A stretch of 64,000 nt of DNA from Bubalus kerabau (lineage: Eukaryota > Chordata > Mammalia > Artiodactyla > Bovidae), in contig NC_073634.1 in the NCBI RefSeq assembly GCF_029407905.1, positions 28,781,501 to 28,845,500 on the forward strand. Reading direction: 5' to 3'. The notes beneath the pieces were generated by a model. It was not told where the DNA came from. It made no database searches and was given only the letters and a program-made list of their open reading frames with translations. The translations under genes and the position numbers were made by a program. Of this stretch, positions 12,850-25,181 are shown one piece after another (positions within the stretch are counted from its first letter, which is position 1; every line of letters begins with the position of its first letter).

Positions 12850-13292
12850 TTTCCAATTTTGTATGGATGTGAGAGTTGGACTGTGAAGAAGGCTGAGTGC
12901 CGAAGAATTGATGCTTTTCAACTGTGGTGTTGGAGAAGACTCTTGAGAGTCCCTTGGACTGCAAGGAGATCGAACCAGTCCATTCTAAAGGAGATCAGCC
13001 CTGGGATTTCTTTGGAAGGAATGATGCTAAAGCTGAAACTCCAGTACTTTGGCCACCTCATGCGAAGAGTTGACTCATTGGAAAAGATTCTGATGCTGGG
13101 AGGGATTAGGGGCAGGAGGAGAAGGGGACGACAGAGGATGAGATGGCTGGATGGCATCACTGACTCGATGGATGTGAGTCTGGGTGAACTCCGGGAGTTG
13201 GTGATGGACAGGGAGGCCTGGCGTGCTGTGATTCATGGGGTCGCAAAGAGTCGGACACGACTGAGCGACTGAACTGAACTGAACTGAACTCC
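12850..13292 (+). mobile_element. BovB LINE 3' fragment with open C-terminal frame
   Basis: Open to its natural stop: YGCESWTVKKAECRRIDAFQ, LRVPWTARRSNQSILKEISP and a basic GRRRRGRQRMRW patch. Little decay suggests a fairly young copy. The tail is the (actga)n repeat typical of BovB. No reverse transcriptase core, so not functional. Confidence 0.94.
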
Positions 13293-14630
13293 CAGTTTTA
13301 ACCTGGATATCCCACATACCTTCATATGACTTGGATGTCCTACAAAAGGTGTCAAGTCAAAATGATTTTCACAGGAAGCTTTCAGGTCTTTCTCAGTTAC
13401 AGTAAAAGTAAAACAATGTTTCCCTTAATTTTCTTTTTTTAAAACACAGGCCAACAAACCCCAAAACTAGATGTTTTAACTTGTCCTTGAAAAGCTGAGA
13501 AGTCAAGGGGCTCTCTAGCCCATGTTTACTTCTTAGTGAGATGGTGAACATCAGTGAAGTAATCATTAATCATAGCTGGATTCCTCAGCAAAGATGTTGG
13601 CATTGGCACTCTAGCCAGTCACCAGCAAGGACTGCAAGGAACGCTGGAACACTAACGCCTATTTGATTTGGAAGAGAATACGGAACATGATGAAGCCGGC
13701 AGTGTCCTGCTCCCCTTCACCACTCTCCATCTCAGAGCCTTGCAACATCACATGCCCAGCTGTTAACCAGATGCGAGCACATTAGCCACAGCAAGTGTGA
13801 GAATAAAAATATTAGCATTATTTCCATGGTAGTGGTCACATGGTTATTATAGAAATAATCAGTATTAGCATACTACAGTATTTGTTTTGTTCTTAGATGT
13901 CGTAACACCCTACGGGAAAAATTATCTTTATTTGAAAAAGGTTAAAAATGAAAGTACATGTTAATATATCTTTGCTGGAAAATGGTGGGAAATGGATTTG
14001 TTGAAACCATATGGAAAGGAAGAGGGAATCAATTAAAAACAGAAATCTAATAAATCTAAAATATTTCCAAATGAAATGCTTGTGGTAAGCTAATTTCTTG
14101 TAAACACTGCACTCAAGTCCCTTGAACAGTCCCAGATGGTGAACTAACTTTGTGGTCTTAAAATAAAAGTCAGCCAAAAAAACCAAAGTAACTATATAAC
14201 TTTATCATCAATGCAGAGAGAACCATGAGATCCATAATTAACCTATATATGTATATTTTTTTTCTTTCCAAAATTTAAGAGGTTTGTGGAGTTTTCCTAA
14301 ACAGACGATTTCATTTAAATTTGAAGTTTGTGTGTATTCAATGGAGAAACAAAAATTCAAACGATAATACTGAAGTTAAAAGTGAGGTAAGAGCTAAAAT
14401 TATTTATATAACTTAGAAAAATAAAAACATTTCTAAAAATGCCCAAGTTTGGAAATGTATTGCAAGGTCCAATTTCTACACATTAGTGAACCTTCTTCAG
14501 CTGACATCTGTTAAGATTTTATTCAAGAAAAATGTTTCCAAAAAATTTGTTTAAGTTGGGTTATGAATAAAAGTTTGGGATATATGCTTTGACCAGAGAT
14601 TATACCAAGAGGAATCAACGCCTACCCTAC
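13293..14630. other. Intronic, nothing recognised
   Basis: Intron between the BovB tail and exon 20. An open minus-strand stretch at 13893-14186 has no recognisable product. Confidence 0.4.
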
Positions 14631-14788
14631 CTGCTCCACCGTCAACAATCCATCGGGAGACTCTGGCACAGACCGCATGGGTAGAAGCTGGCACAGAGAG
14701 CCTAAGAGTAAAGCAACTTCCTTCATGCTTCTCCAGCAACACACCAGCAGCATCTGAGCAGTTACGTCACATGTTTTTCCTTCTTTAC
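14631..14788 (-). CDS. THADA: THADA coding exon 20 (start of DUF2428 region)
   Basis: 158 nt, residues 1029-1081, KEGKTCDVTAQMLLVCCWRS then MKEVALLLGSLCQLLPMRSV. The LVCCWRSMKEVALLLG segment is the conserved beginning of the DUF2428 (Trm732-like) region. Acceptor TTTAAG, donor CAG|GTAGGG. Confidence 0.96.
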
Positions 14789-16156
14789 CTTAAAAAAATA
14801 AAAAAACTATTGCAACACTAGACACTTGATTACTCACATCCCAAGTTTCTTAGAACAAGCTTATTCATAATTTCCCCAAGAATAATCTGTTTGAACAAAC
14901 CAATCTGTCATATGCTATATTTATTCAGGAGAAAATAACTAACACTTGTCAGGCATGTGCTATGGGCCGGAATCACCCTCTATATAGCCATATTTAAGGT
15001 AAAATAAAAACAGTAGTCTTCTAAAACCAAACTCTAACTTTTGGAAATTAATGGAATCAACTCTTTCCGCCTTTCAGTCATCCATAAAATACGACTATAA
15101 TAAATATACTTTACTATTTGTTTCAGTGGGGGTGGTTGCTACGTCAGTAGCATAACAGGATACGACTTTCCTTTCAAAGGAATATACAAATTATCTTTTT
15201 AAATATACTTAAATTCCATAGCCAATTAGCTATAATCTTTACTCTCTTTTTCTAGCTTTAGGAATATTTTTGTACTGACATTAAAAAAAAAAATCCAAAA
15301 CAAACTATTAAATTTAAAAGGTAAGTTAACAAAATAATCTCTTGAACATAATCCCCTTTGTCTTTTAAAAGTCTGCTAAACTCAAAGGATAATGTGTCAA
15401 TACATACACTTAAATACATCAAATAGGTCTGAAACATATACACTAAGAAGGGAAGAAGTAGGATTGGAGAGGAAATAAGGAAATGGGGAAAAAAATGAAA
15501 TTAATTTGTTTTTAGCTTGCATTTACCTCTGAATTATTTGAAACGATTACAACAAGCATACATTTATATAATTTTTTTAAAAATAGAGAAATTTTTACAA
15601 GACAATATCCCCATCTAGTGGAGAATGTAGAATATGTTCGAAACCAATAAGATATTACTGCTTCTGATAACTTTTTATAGCATTGAAGAAAATTATAAAA
15701 GAATAACTGAGAAAACAAACAGTAAGAATTTGAATTCTGAAGTCCTGATGCAAAAGAGTAGCTCACATTTTAATAAGTCACAAATTTGTTTCCTTTAAAA
15801 GGCTGCCTGACTGTAAGGACGCTCACAGCATCAGACCATTCTGCTGGGAGAAGCGGACTGCTGCCCAAACCCAAGTTCACTGTGCGTCACTGTTCCTATA
15901 TCACCTGGCTGTCAAGCGAGGTTTCAGGACTCAAAGGCTTTTTGTTGAAGCACCTTGTATCCTGGACTGGGGCACACCAATTTCTGGTAAAAGTTTTATA
16001 AACTCATTCCCCAAAATAAATCATTATAAGCTCAAAAAAGACCTTATTTTCTCCACAGTCCTGCATACATCTGCAGCCCCTGATTTACTACAGGAAAAGA
16101 GCATTTTGCACATTTTGTCCCTTAAATATTGACTCCAGTACTGATTTTACATATAC
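14789..16156. other. Intron 19 (between exons 19 and 20)
   Basis: AT-rich, 1.37 kb, no repeat I can name. Short chance open frames only. Confidence 0.5.
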
Positions 16157-16315
16157 CTTTGATTTCTGCAGAAGTATCAATATTCGGTACACTGGCACTC
16201 AAGTCCTCTAAATCAAAGCTACCACATTCTTTCAATATTTTGGCTTGACTGAAATAATCATTAGTATCTCGTGGCTGAATCTCATTCAGAATCCTGTGCA
16301 AGCGGCTTGCTGACT
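16157..16315 (-). CDS. THADA: THADA coding exon 19
   Basis: 159 nt, residues 976-1029, SASRLHRILNEIQPRDTNDY then FSQAKILKECGSFDLEDLSA and a serine/acidic tail. Acceptor CCCTTAG, donor AAAG|GTATAT. The composition suggests a flexible linker ahead of the DUF2428 region. Its length is a multiple of three. Confidence 0.95.
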
Positions 16316-16844
16316 CTAAGGGAGAAAGACAAGATTACATAAAACCCCAGTTCCATATCAGATGCAGGTATCCCTTAAGGGTCGTTTGCCCTCAAAAATT
16401 TTGTAGCTTTTAATTCTTGATGATTAGCACTATAAGAAGGGACTCCAGGGTGGATAATATAAAAATTATTTATATAAAGTCTTCATGATACTTGAATGTA
16501 CTTTGAAAATAAAGCGAATATTTTAAGTAGGGTGAAGACTGGACCAAAAAACACAACAGAAACTGTCCACAGACAAAAGCTGCCATCTGACGTGGCTTTT
16601 CTTAGTGTTGTCTAAGAATCTTAAACACAGCACTCAAACAGATGAAGGAAGAGCAATATACTTCAATGAATTTTCTTTAAACAGGTAAGAAACCCCATCA
16701 CCTACAAAAACGATCTTTTCTAGCCCAGGAATATCATAAAAACTGACCTTGAGATGCATATGCAATATACTGCTTTCTAAGTAAGATTTACAGTCCTACT
16801 ATTATATTTAACTTCATTTTTATTTTGTAAGCACTCACTGGACT

Positions 16845-16965
16845 AGGGAATGTAAACTCCATGAATGCAAGACTTTGTTCACTGTTGAGTTGCTAATGCC
16901 TAGAACAGAAACTGCCTCATAGAGGTTTAGTAACATGGGCTGAAGGAATTTATGGATGACTAGGT
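16845..16965 (+). mobile_element. L2 LINE 3' fragment
   Basis: L2 3' end text: gaatgtaaactccatgaatg, then aatgcctagaacagaaactg. Confidence 0.6.
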
Positions 16966-17695
16966 AATAAAGGGCTAGCCAGGCTCAGATGTTTTTTAGG
17001 AAAATAACAACAGGTAACAGGAAACCAATTAACAAATCAAAAGAATGAGTATTTACTGTATACCTATTACACACACTCAAAATATTTTAAGTTTTATAGG
17101 AAATACAAAGACCCAAACTGCTCTTGTAGTGATTCAGCCAACATCTTATGTTCACTCGTGGCTTCCGTGAAATTTTGCCCAAAACAAATTTTGATGGCCA
17201 TGAAAAAAAAGCACTGGCCCCAAAACAAACCACAGAAAGACTAAGAAAAAACAGAGGGATAACCAGAATAAAATTTTAAGAGTCCTACTCATTCATTTTT
17301 GTGGCATTCAGGGGTGACTTTTACCAAAAAATTCAGAATGCACAGTAGATAACATGGGAAAGATACAAGAAAAATGGAGACAATCAGAGGAAAAAAGAAA
17401 ATGCAAAATTAAGGAAAAGTCAGTGAACTATAGACAGTTTTTAAGTTGAAGATATTTAAAAACTTTAATAACAAACAGAATTTTGGCATACTTTGAAGGC
17501 CCTACCCATAACTGGTGACAAACATTCCAAATTTCTCATCCAAAATATATTGGTACTTGCCTGATCCAAATATTAGCTCTCAGACTGGATGGTCTTTATT
17601 CCTATGCACTGCTTAAGTAGGAAAACTAAACCAAAAAGTTTTAGTATTTAGTCTATCAGCCAAAATAAATCTTTATCTTATTAGTATCATAAACT

Positions 17696-17905
17696 GGGGC
17701 TTCACTGGTAAAGAACGCGCCTGACAATGCAAGAGATGCAAGAGATGTGGGATCAATCCCTGGATGGTGAAGATACCCTGACAAAGGAAATGGCAACCCA
17801 CTCCAGTATTCTTGCCTGGGAAATCCCACGGACAGAGGCGCCTGGCAGGCTATAGTCCATGGGGTCGCAAAGAGTCGTACACGACCGAGCACACACGCAC
17901 ACATC
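17696..17905 (+). mobile_element. Bov-tA SINE
   Basis: Degenerate tRNA-like head (gggcttcactggtaaagaac), then the Bov-A unit ending gtacacgaccgagcacacac and a short CA tail. Confidence 0.85.
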
Positions 17906-18489
17906 ATAAACCATCACCAACCTACCAGCTCATTTTCAGTAAAGAACAAAACATAACATTTTCTATGCAAGCACACAACTCTAGGTTCATTATCAGTGCA
18001 AAGTATTATATAATTCAGTGTGTGTTTATGATATACTCAGTGTATTTTTAATATAAGCCTCTCATCTGTGTTCCAAAATGCACTCACCAACTTTATTTCA
18101 ACATGAAATACAAATCTACTTCATGATTTTCTAAGTGTTCAAAAAAACACTTTGTTAGTATATATCCTTAACAGTCAACCACTTCTGGCCTGTTGTAGTA
18201 TGGGTCCAGTAATCCCCTCCCTTATCCAGGTTTCAGTTATCCTTGGTCAACATGATCTGAAAATATTATATGGAAAATGTCAAAAATAAAGAAATCACAA
18301 GTTTGAAATTGCATGCCATCCTGAATAGAATGATGAAATCTCATGCTGGCCCTCTCCATTCCACCTAGGATCCTCAACCATCAACATCATCTGCAAGCTG
18401 ACATCCAACCATCAACATTTCCAGGGCTTGATGATCCAGGAACACTGATACAGGTAATCCTCTTCTAATGTATCACCAGGTGGTCAATC

Positions 18490-19009
18490 GTGATAGAAGG
18501 AAAGTTATGACCAACCCAGATAGCATATTCAAAAGCGGAGACATTACTTTGCCAACAAAGGTCCATCTAGTCAAGGCTATGGTTTTTCCTGTGGTCATGT
18601 ATGGATGTGAGAGTTGGACTGTGAAGAAAGCTGAGCACCGAAGAATTGATGCTTTTGAACTGTGGTGTTGGAGAAGACTCTTGAGAGTCCCTTGGACTGC
18701 AAGGAGATCCAACCAGTCCATTCTAAAGGAGATCAGCCCTGGGTGTTCACTGGAAGGACTGATGCTAAAGCTGAAACTCCAATACTTTGGCCACCTCATG
18801 CGAAGAGTTGACTCATTGGAAAAGACTCTGATGCTGGGAGGGATTGGGGGCAGGAGGAGAAGGGGACGACAGAGGATGAGATGGCATCACCGACTTGATG
18901 GACATGAGTCTGAGTGACCTCCAGGAGCTGGTGATGGACAGGGAGGCCTGGCATGCTGCGATTCATGGGGTCGCAAAGAGTTGGACACAACTGAGCGACT
19001 GAACTGAAC
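18490..19009 (+). mobile_element. BovB LINE 3' fragment
   Basis: Starts at aaggaaagttatgaccaacc. The translation runs from DITLPTKVHLVKAMVFPVVM through LWCWRRLLRVPWTARRSNQS to the GGRRRRGRQRMRW patch, where a short deletion shifts the frame. Inserted into the Tigger relic. Confidence 0.93.
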
Positions 19010-19203
19010 AAACAGTGAGTCACAATGCGTATGCCATTCATCTCACTTCACCTCATCACACAGGCATTCTATCATCTCACATTATCATAAGAAGAAGGGG
19101 TGAGCTCAGTACAGTAAGATATTTTGAGAGAAAGAGAGACCACATCCACCTAACTTTTACTGCAGTATACTGCTATAATTGTTTTATATTATTATTGGTT
19201 TGG

Positions 19204-19408
19204 GGTTTCCCTGGTGGCTCAGGTGGTAAAGAATCTGCCTGCAATGCAGGAGACCTGGGTTCAATCCCTGAGTCGGGAAGATCCCGAAGGGAAAGGAATG
19301 ACAACTCACTCCAGTATTCATTCTGGGAAATGCCATGGTCAGCAGAGCCTAGCGGCCTACAGTTCATGGGGTTGCAAACAGTTGGACACAACTGAGTGAC
19401 TAATGCTT
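19204..19408 (+). mobile_element. Bov-tA SINE
   Basis: Head ggtggctcaggtggtaaaga with a B-box-like ggttcaatcc, then a Bov-A unit ending ggacacaactgagtgactaa. Inserted into the Tigger relic. Confidence 0.88.
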
Positions 19409-20427
19409 ACTATTACTAGTTATCACTGTTAACCTCTTACTGTGCCTAATTTGTAAGTTAAATTTTAAATTTTATAAGTGTGTATGTTTAGGAAAAAACA
19501 TGTTATCATAAGTATGGGTACTATCTGCATTGTCAGGCATCCACTGGGGGTCTTCGAACATCTACCCCTTAGATAAGAGGGGATTGCTGCATACATATGC
19601 CACTAGGACATTGCAGGCATTGAATTTAGTTCCTATACTTGCAGCAATTGTTTATTCATTATGACAACTATTCATTGGATATCTACTTCTACCAGGCACT
19701 GTGCCAAGTGCAAGGGAGGAAATCACAGACAAAATTCCCAGTTAAACTGCAACAACTCCAACGAAGGAGAAATCTATGGGAAGGGGAGAGTGCTAAGAGA
19801 CAAGACTGGCAAGGCAGCAGGAACGAAATTATTATAGAACCTAGCCACTAACATGTTTTAAATAAAAAGGAAGGGGGATGGGTAGAGCACAAGGGTTAAG
19901 TAAAGATAATGTGTAACATGATAAATGATATGACTAGAAAAGATTACTTTGGATGTAGTAAAAAGGAAATGGAAGGAGATGAGAGTAGATGTGGGGAAAC
20001 AAGAGAGGATAAAAGCCTGCAGTAAGGTAAGAAGATGCAGATAAAAGAAGAAGAGATGTAACAGATATTTAAGGGGCACCACTGAAAGAACGTGGAGATA
20101 GGCTAGATACAAGGAGTAAAGGGGAGATGTCGGGCAGCCCTAGCTCCTGACTTGCACAAACAGGTCTCTGGTAGAACAGTTTGCAAAGATAAAAGAGGGG
20201 AGGGAAAGAAAGATGAAATTTCATGAGTTCTAGTCTGGACATTCTGAGCGTCTCTTCCAATTTTTTTTTTCATTTAAATGGCCTTTGTGTCCAGTGGTCT
20301 TTGCCTATCCCAGATAGAAATATCACCAGTCATAATAATAATGTCTTTGTCCCCCATTTAACCTATCTCTCTGAAGAAATGAGTAAGGGAAAAAACACAG
20401 TCATTCTAGCTTTTTCTGTTTACTGAC

Positions 20428-20564
20428 CTGCATCAGTGTCATTGGGGATGAGGCCTTCTGGGGAGGAGCTCTGAATGACTGGAGACACCACGGCCGAGAC
20501 CCTATAGGAGGTCACAAGGAGCTTCTCCACCACGGGTCTCCACTCACTCACCAACTGCAGGCTG
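20428..20564 (-). CDS. THADA: THADA coding exon 18
   Basis: 137 nt, residues 930-976, SLQLVSEWRPVVEKLLVTSY and SPVIQSSSPEGLIPNDTDA. The acceptor is a tandem CAGCAG (20567-20562); the upstream AG gives N-S-L at the junction and the downstream AG would drop the serine. Donor G|GTCAGT. It is more GC-rich than the surrounding introns. Confidence 0.95.
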
Positions 20565-20822
20565 CTGCAACAAGGATGTTAGAGGAATTTATACGAAAAG
20601 CCAAAACCACATTTTCAGGATGGAAACAGACAAAAGGGATCAAAGGAATTTGGGTTTCAAAATCATTCCATCTATGAAATATGTAAGACATAAAAGTATA
20701 TGTATATATGTTTTCATTTTTAATTATCTTTAAGGCAATCTGTTCCTTTCCCAAGACACATTCCAACAGGAGTTTAAAGCTCAGAAGTGAGTATTCAGGA
20801 GACGACAGGGGGATATACTTAC

Positions 20823-20958
20823 TTCAGAGGCAGCTTTTGCAAAGCTCCTGTTATACAGTGGACCCGCCCATACATTGGAAATGACGCTGCTGCCTGAAGC
20901 AGAGAATTTTCAGCCCGAGATACTTCTTCCTCAAGATTTTCCAACAAGCATTTGATAA
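20823..20958 (-). CDS. THADA: THADA coding exon 17
   Basis: 136 nt, residues 885-930, IKCLLENLEEEVSRAENSLL and FPMYGRVHCITGALQKLPL. Acceptor TTTTTTAG, donor AA|GTAAGT. Ends in phase 2. Confidence 0.97.
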
Positions 20959-21774
20959 CTAAAAAATGCAAAACAAAACAAAACCCACCAAAATAACACC
21001 AGTTTAAAAACACATTTACAAATCTGTGCACAGCAGAACAGTTCCCACAAAGACATTCAACTCAACTGAATTTTATACTAGAGGTTTCTGAATGAAAAAA
21101 GAGATTATCCAAGCTTATCCAGCCTGTTCTCCATTTCCAGTTAAGGCAGAACCGTGTCTCTGCCCTGACTTCCTGGATCCATTTACAGCATTCATTCTGG
21201 ATCATTCCTCCTAGGCATCCTCTATCTGGGTTAGCAAATCCCAGGCCCATATGCCATGTGCTACTTGGACAGATTTTTTAAAATAACGGCTTTATTGAGC
21301 TATGACTCACACACCATACAATTTATACATTCAAAGTGTACAAGTCATTGGTTTTTAGGATATTCACAGCTATGTGCAAAAACCACCACCACAGTGAGTT
21401 TTGGAACATTTTAATCTACCCCCCTCAGAAAAGCTTTACCCACTGCCAGACACTCCCTTCCCTGTGCCTCTCACCTCCCTCAGCCCTAGGCCATCACTTG
21501 CCTGTTTTCTGCCTATTCTGGACACAACCATATAAATCTAATCATACAATATGTGGCTTCTTTCAAAGTTCATCCATGTTATAGCATGTATATTTCATTA
21601 CTTTAAACAGCTGAATAACAGTCCATTGTATGGATAAACCACATTTTATTTATCCATTTATCGGATGATAGACATGTGATTTGTTTCCACTTTTTGGCTA
21701 TTATGAATCATGCTGCTATGAACATTCACACACAATTTTTGTCCGGACACAGTTTTCACTTTTCTTCACTAAAT

Positions 21775-22155
21775 GCCCATAATGGACTGAATGTCTGTGT
21801 CTCCTTGCCATTGCCCCAAATTCATGCTGAAACCCTCACCTTCATTGCAATGGTATTCAGAGGTAGCATCTTTAGGAAGTAATCAGGTTTAGCTAAGGTC
21901 ATGACAGTGGGACCCCCATGATAGGATTAGTGTCCTTATAACAGGAGGAGGAGAGACCACAGCTTGCTCTCTCCTGCATGAGAGAACAGACTGAGAAGAC
22001 TGCTTTCTACAAATCAGGAAGAGGGTTCTCATCAGGAACCAAATCATTTGACCCCGTAATCTTGATCTTCCCAGCCGTCAGAACTGTGAGAAATAAATGC
22101 CTGTTGTTTACCACTCATGGTATCTTGTTAAAGCAGCCTGAGCTGACTAAGACAA
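21775..22155 (+). mobile_element. MaLR-type (MLT1-like) solo LTR
   Basis: LTR text: ggactgaatgtctgtgtctc, tgataggattagtgtcctta, then agaactgtgagaaataaatg and an end of ctgactaagaca. It is an ancient ERVL-MaLR LTR without internal coding sequence. It contains an AATAAA signal. Confidence 0.7.
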
Positions 22156-22403
22156 TGTCCAAGAGAGGAACTGTGGAGTCATATGGAAATTCTATGTTTA
22201 CCCTTTCGAGAAACCAGACATCTTTTTCCAAAGGGGCCAGACCATTTTACATTCCCATCAACAGTCTGTAGGAGAGATCCATTTTTTTCTGAATCCTCAT
22301 CAACACTAGTTATCACCTATTTTTTTTTCAATTATAGTCATCTTACTGAGTGTGCAGTACTTCCTCATTGTGATTTTGATTTGCATGTTCCTAACAGCTA
22401 AAG

Positions 22404-22676
22404 GGAGAAGGCAATGGCACCCCACTCCAGTACTCTTGCCTGGAAAATCCCATGGACAGAGGAGCCTGGTGGGCTGCAGTCCATGGGGTCGCTAAGAGTC
22501 GGACACAACTGAGCGACTTCACTTTCACTTTTTCAGTTTCATGCATTGGAGAAGGAAATGGCAACCCACTCCAGTATTCTTGCCTGGAGTATTCCAGGAA
22601 TGGGGGAGCCCGGTGGGCTGCCGTCTATGGGGTCGCACAGAGTCCGACATGACTGGAGCGACTTAGCAGCAGCAGC
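22404..22676 (+). mobile_element. Bov-A2 SINE, full-length dimer
   Basis: Two Bov-A monomers with an AGC tail. A perfect 11-bp target duplication, aacagctaaag, flanks it (22393-22403 and 22677-22687). Inserted into the older L1. Confidence 0.93.
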
Positions 22677-23289
22677 AACAGCTAAAGATGCTAAGCATCT
22701 TTTCATCCACTTATTGTTTATATTCATGTTTTTTGGAGGAATATCTATTCAGATTCTTTGTCTGTTTTTTAATTTGCTTATATCCTTGTATTAGTGAGTT
22801 GTAAAGTTCCTTATATATTCTAGATACAAGGCCCTTAACAAATAAAATTATTTGCAAATATTTTTCCCACTCTACAGGTTGTCTTCTCACTTTCTTGTTG
22901 GCATCCTTGACACACAAAAGTTTCAAATTTGTGTGTCAAAGTTTCAAAGTCCAATTTATCTACTTTACTCAAGATCACAAAGATTTACACCTAGGTTTTA
23001 TTCTAAGAGTTTTATTGTTTAACTCTCGCATGTAGCTCTTTAATCCATTTTAAGTTAATTTTTGTATATAGTATAAGGTACTGGGTCAAATTTTGTTCCT
23101 CTGCATGTGGACATCCAGTTATCTAGCAGAGTGGATGTCTCCCCTCACCATTCAGGACAGGGTTATATTTTAAGTTTCAGAATTGTGTATAACCAGTAAA
23201 TTATTCATATTTAGAAAATTTAAAGAATTCCCAAAAATCATTTGGGGAAAGACAAACAACCCCACATAAAACTGAACGAATGGCATGAA

Positions 23290-23880
23290 AATGCATTTCA
23301 TAGCAGGGGTGGAAGTGAATGGCTTATAAACATGTAAAAAGATGCCCAATTACATCAGTAATCAGGAAAATGCGAGATGAAACCACATGAGACACCATTT
23401 GATATTCTGCAAATTTTTTAAATCTGACAATAGCAAGTTATAGTGATGCACTACAATTCTCATAATTTATTGGTGGGTGGGAGTGTAAATTGAAAATCTA
23501 CTTGACATCACCTAGTAAAGTTGAAGATGCATATATTTTATGACTAGGCTATTCTACTTTTCTGTTTATCATAAACTCTTAGACATATGCATTAGAAGTT
23601 ATATCTAATAACATAATAAGAATAACAAGCATGTTCACATTGGCATTACTTATATAGAAAAAAGAAGTTCATCAATAGGAGAATGAATTAATACCCTGTA
23701 GTAAGTTTGTATAATACATATAGGACTATTTATATAATATTCATAATCATGTATTAATAAAAGAAAATAATATATCATATAATAATATATAAATAGGTAG
23801 TAAAATTGGTAAAAAGCAAGACAAAAGATTAATATTAAACATAGGGCAATAATTACATGGTGGGAGGAGGGAACTAGGAT
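23290..23880 (+). mobile_element. Old L1 / HAL1-like fragment, sense
   Basis: L1 3' text: aaaagatgcccaattacatc, then gtgggagtgtaaattgaaaa and tctagtaaagttgaagatgc in diverged form. It faces the antisense L1 to its left. Confidence 0.6.
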
Positions 23881-24133
23881 TAGCAAGAGGCTTCAACGCT
23901 ATGGGTCGTGCTACTACACTTCTTAAGCTAGGTGTTATCACCTAGCTTGTGATATCACAAGCTTGGGACACCTTGTGAAATTTTTATACTATTATTATTT
24001 AGATTCTATATATATGTATTCTATATATATACTTTTTATGTTTGAAATATTTTATGAAATTTTAAAATGTCTTGGATTTAAAAGCCTCAACATGAAGCAT
24101 GAACTCCCCAGTTCACCCCAGTTGCAGACCTTG

Positions 24134-24157
24134 TCTTATCATCTTATCATCTTATCA
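24134..24157. repeat. Short tandem repeat, 8-bp unit x3
   Basis: Three copies of cttatcat-type units in a row. A minor feature. Confidence 0.7.
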
Positions 24158-24639
24158 GGGTCTCCTCTGGAACCCAGCCCTGAAACAATTAGAGTTGGGC
24201 ACATGTCACCTTCCATGGCAATGTCATCTCTCTGTGCCAAGCTCTATGGCTACATCTCTACCAGAACTATCTATGGCTTCTAATTTTCTCCCATTATTAG
24301 TTCTCTTTTTCATGGCTTTTTCCACCATTTTAGAACACTGTTCACCTTTCTTTCTAGATCTGACCTTTGTTTTACTTAATAAAATTCCTGTCTGTCTTTA
24401 TTTATAGTACAATTCCAAAATGAAGACTCAATAGGATAAAATTAAGTATACGAACCTCCAAAAAATATTTGTTTAAAATCATTAGGTCTAAAGATCTAAA
24501 ACAACTCAGATCCTAGGTTTTGGAACTGGCTCTATGGAAAGAGCAAAAGGGAAGAGTGTGTTAGCCAGTTAAAATATAAACCCCAACAGACAGAGGAACT
24601 TTGCTCTACATAAAATTAACAAAGATGAACTGGCTATGT

Positions 24640-24830
24640 GAAGTGAGTCACTTAGTCACGTCCAACTCTTTGCAGCTCCATAGACTATACAGTCCATGGA
24701 ATTTTCCAGGCCAGAATACTGGAGTGGGTAGCTTTTCCCTTCTCCAGGGGATCTTCCCAACCCAGGGATCAAACCCAGGTCTCCCACATTGCAGGCGGAT
24801 TCTTTACCAACTGAGCCATAAGGGAAGCCT
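24640..24830 (-). mobile_element. Bov-tA SINE
   Basis: Antisense copy: cttagtcacgtccaactctt at the left and the tRNA-like head ctttaccaactgagccataa at the right. Confidence 0.88.
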
Positions 24831-25181
24831 GATCTGGCTATAGTCATAGTAAAATTTCTGCAGAGAAGAAAGTACATTTTTGGTAAACAAAGCAAAGTCT
24901 TATTTAAATAAAAGCTCTAGTAATGTACATTTTCATATGTACTTATTTAACATGAATCCTCTGTTTAGAAATAATATAGTTGAATAAACTATTTATGTGC
25001 AAAGGAGAAATCCATGATATACTTATATGCTGGTAAACTACTAAGCTGGTAAACTCTTAAGTAAAAGAAAAAACCACAGAGTAAGTGTTTAACCATTAGA
25101 TATCCTAACCATATGAACAGTGAGAGAGTAAGATACTGGTTTTGATAAGGAAAAGCAAAAGGTCATTTCCTCAATACGAAC

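Larger units (their letters stand above)
18207..19589 (+). mobile_element. Tigger-like DNA transposon relic, twice interrupted
   Basis: Inverted termini: cagtaatcccctcccttatc at the left, and the reverse complement of the right end reads cagcaatcccctcttatc. The inner text (ttcagttatccttggtcaac) fits Tigger (pogo-like) derivatives. Its body is split by a BovB (18490-19009) and a Bov-tA (19204-19408). No transposase frame is left. Confidence 0.7.
21272..23150 (-). mobile_element. Old L1 (L1M-type) 3' part, antisense, split by other elements
   Basis: The plus strand reads the reverse of an L1 3' region: aataacggctttattgagct, then caatatgtggcttctttcaa, ccattgtatggataaaccac and attcccatcaacagtctgta. 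It is interrupted by a MaLR LTR (about 21775-22155) and a Bov-A2 (22404-22676). No intact frame remains. Confidence 0.8.

Noticed and set aside
12832..13272. 146-codon open frame as a host gene
   Set aside because: It is the C-terminal tail of the BovB LINE frame, seen again at 8712, 18468, 34344 and 41409. No promoter or splice context.
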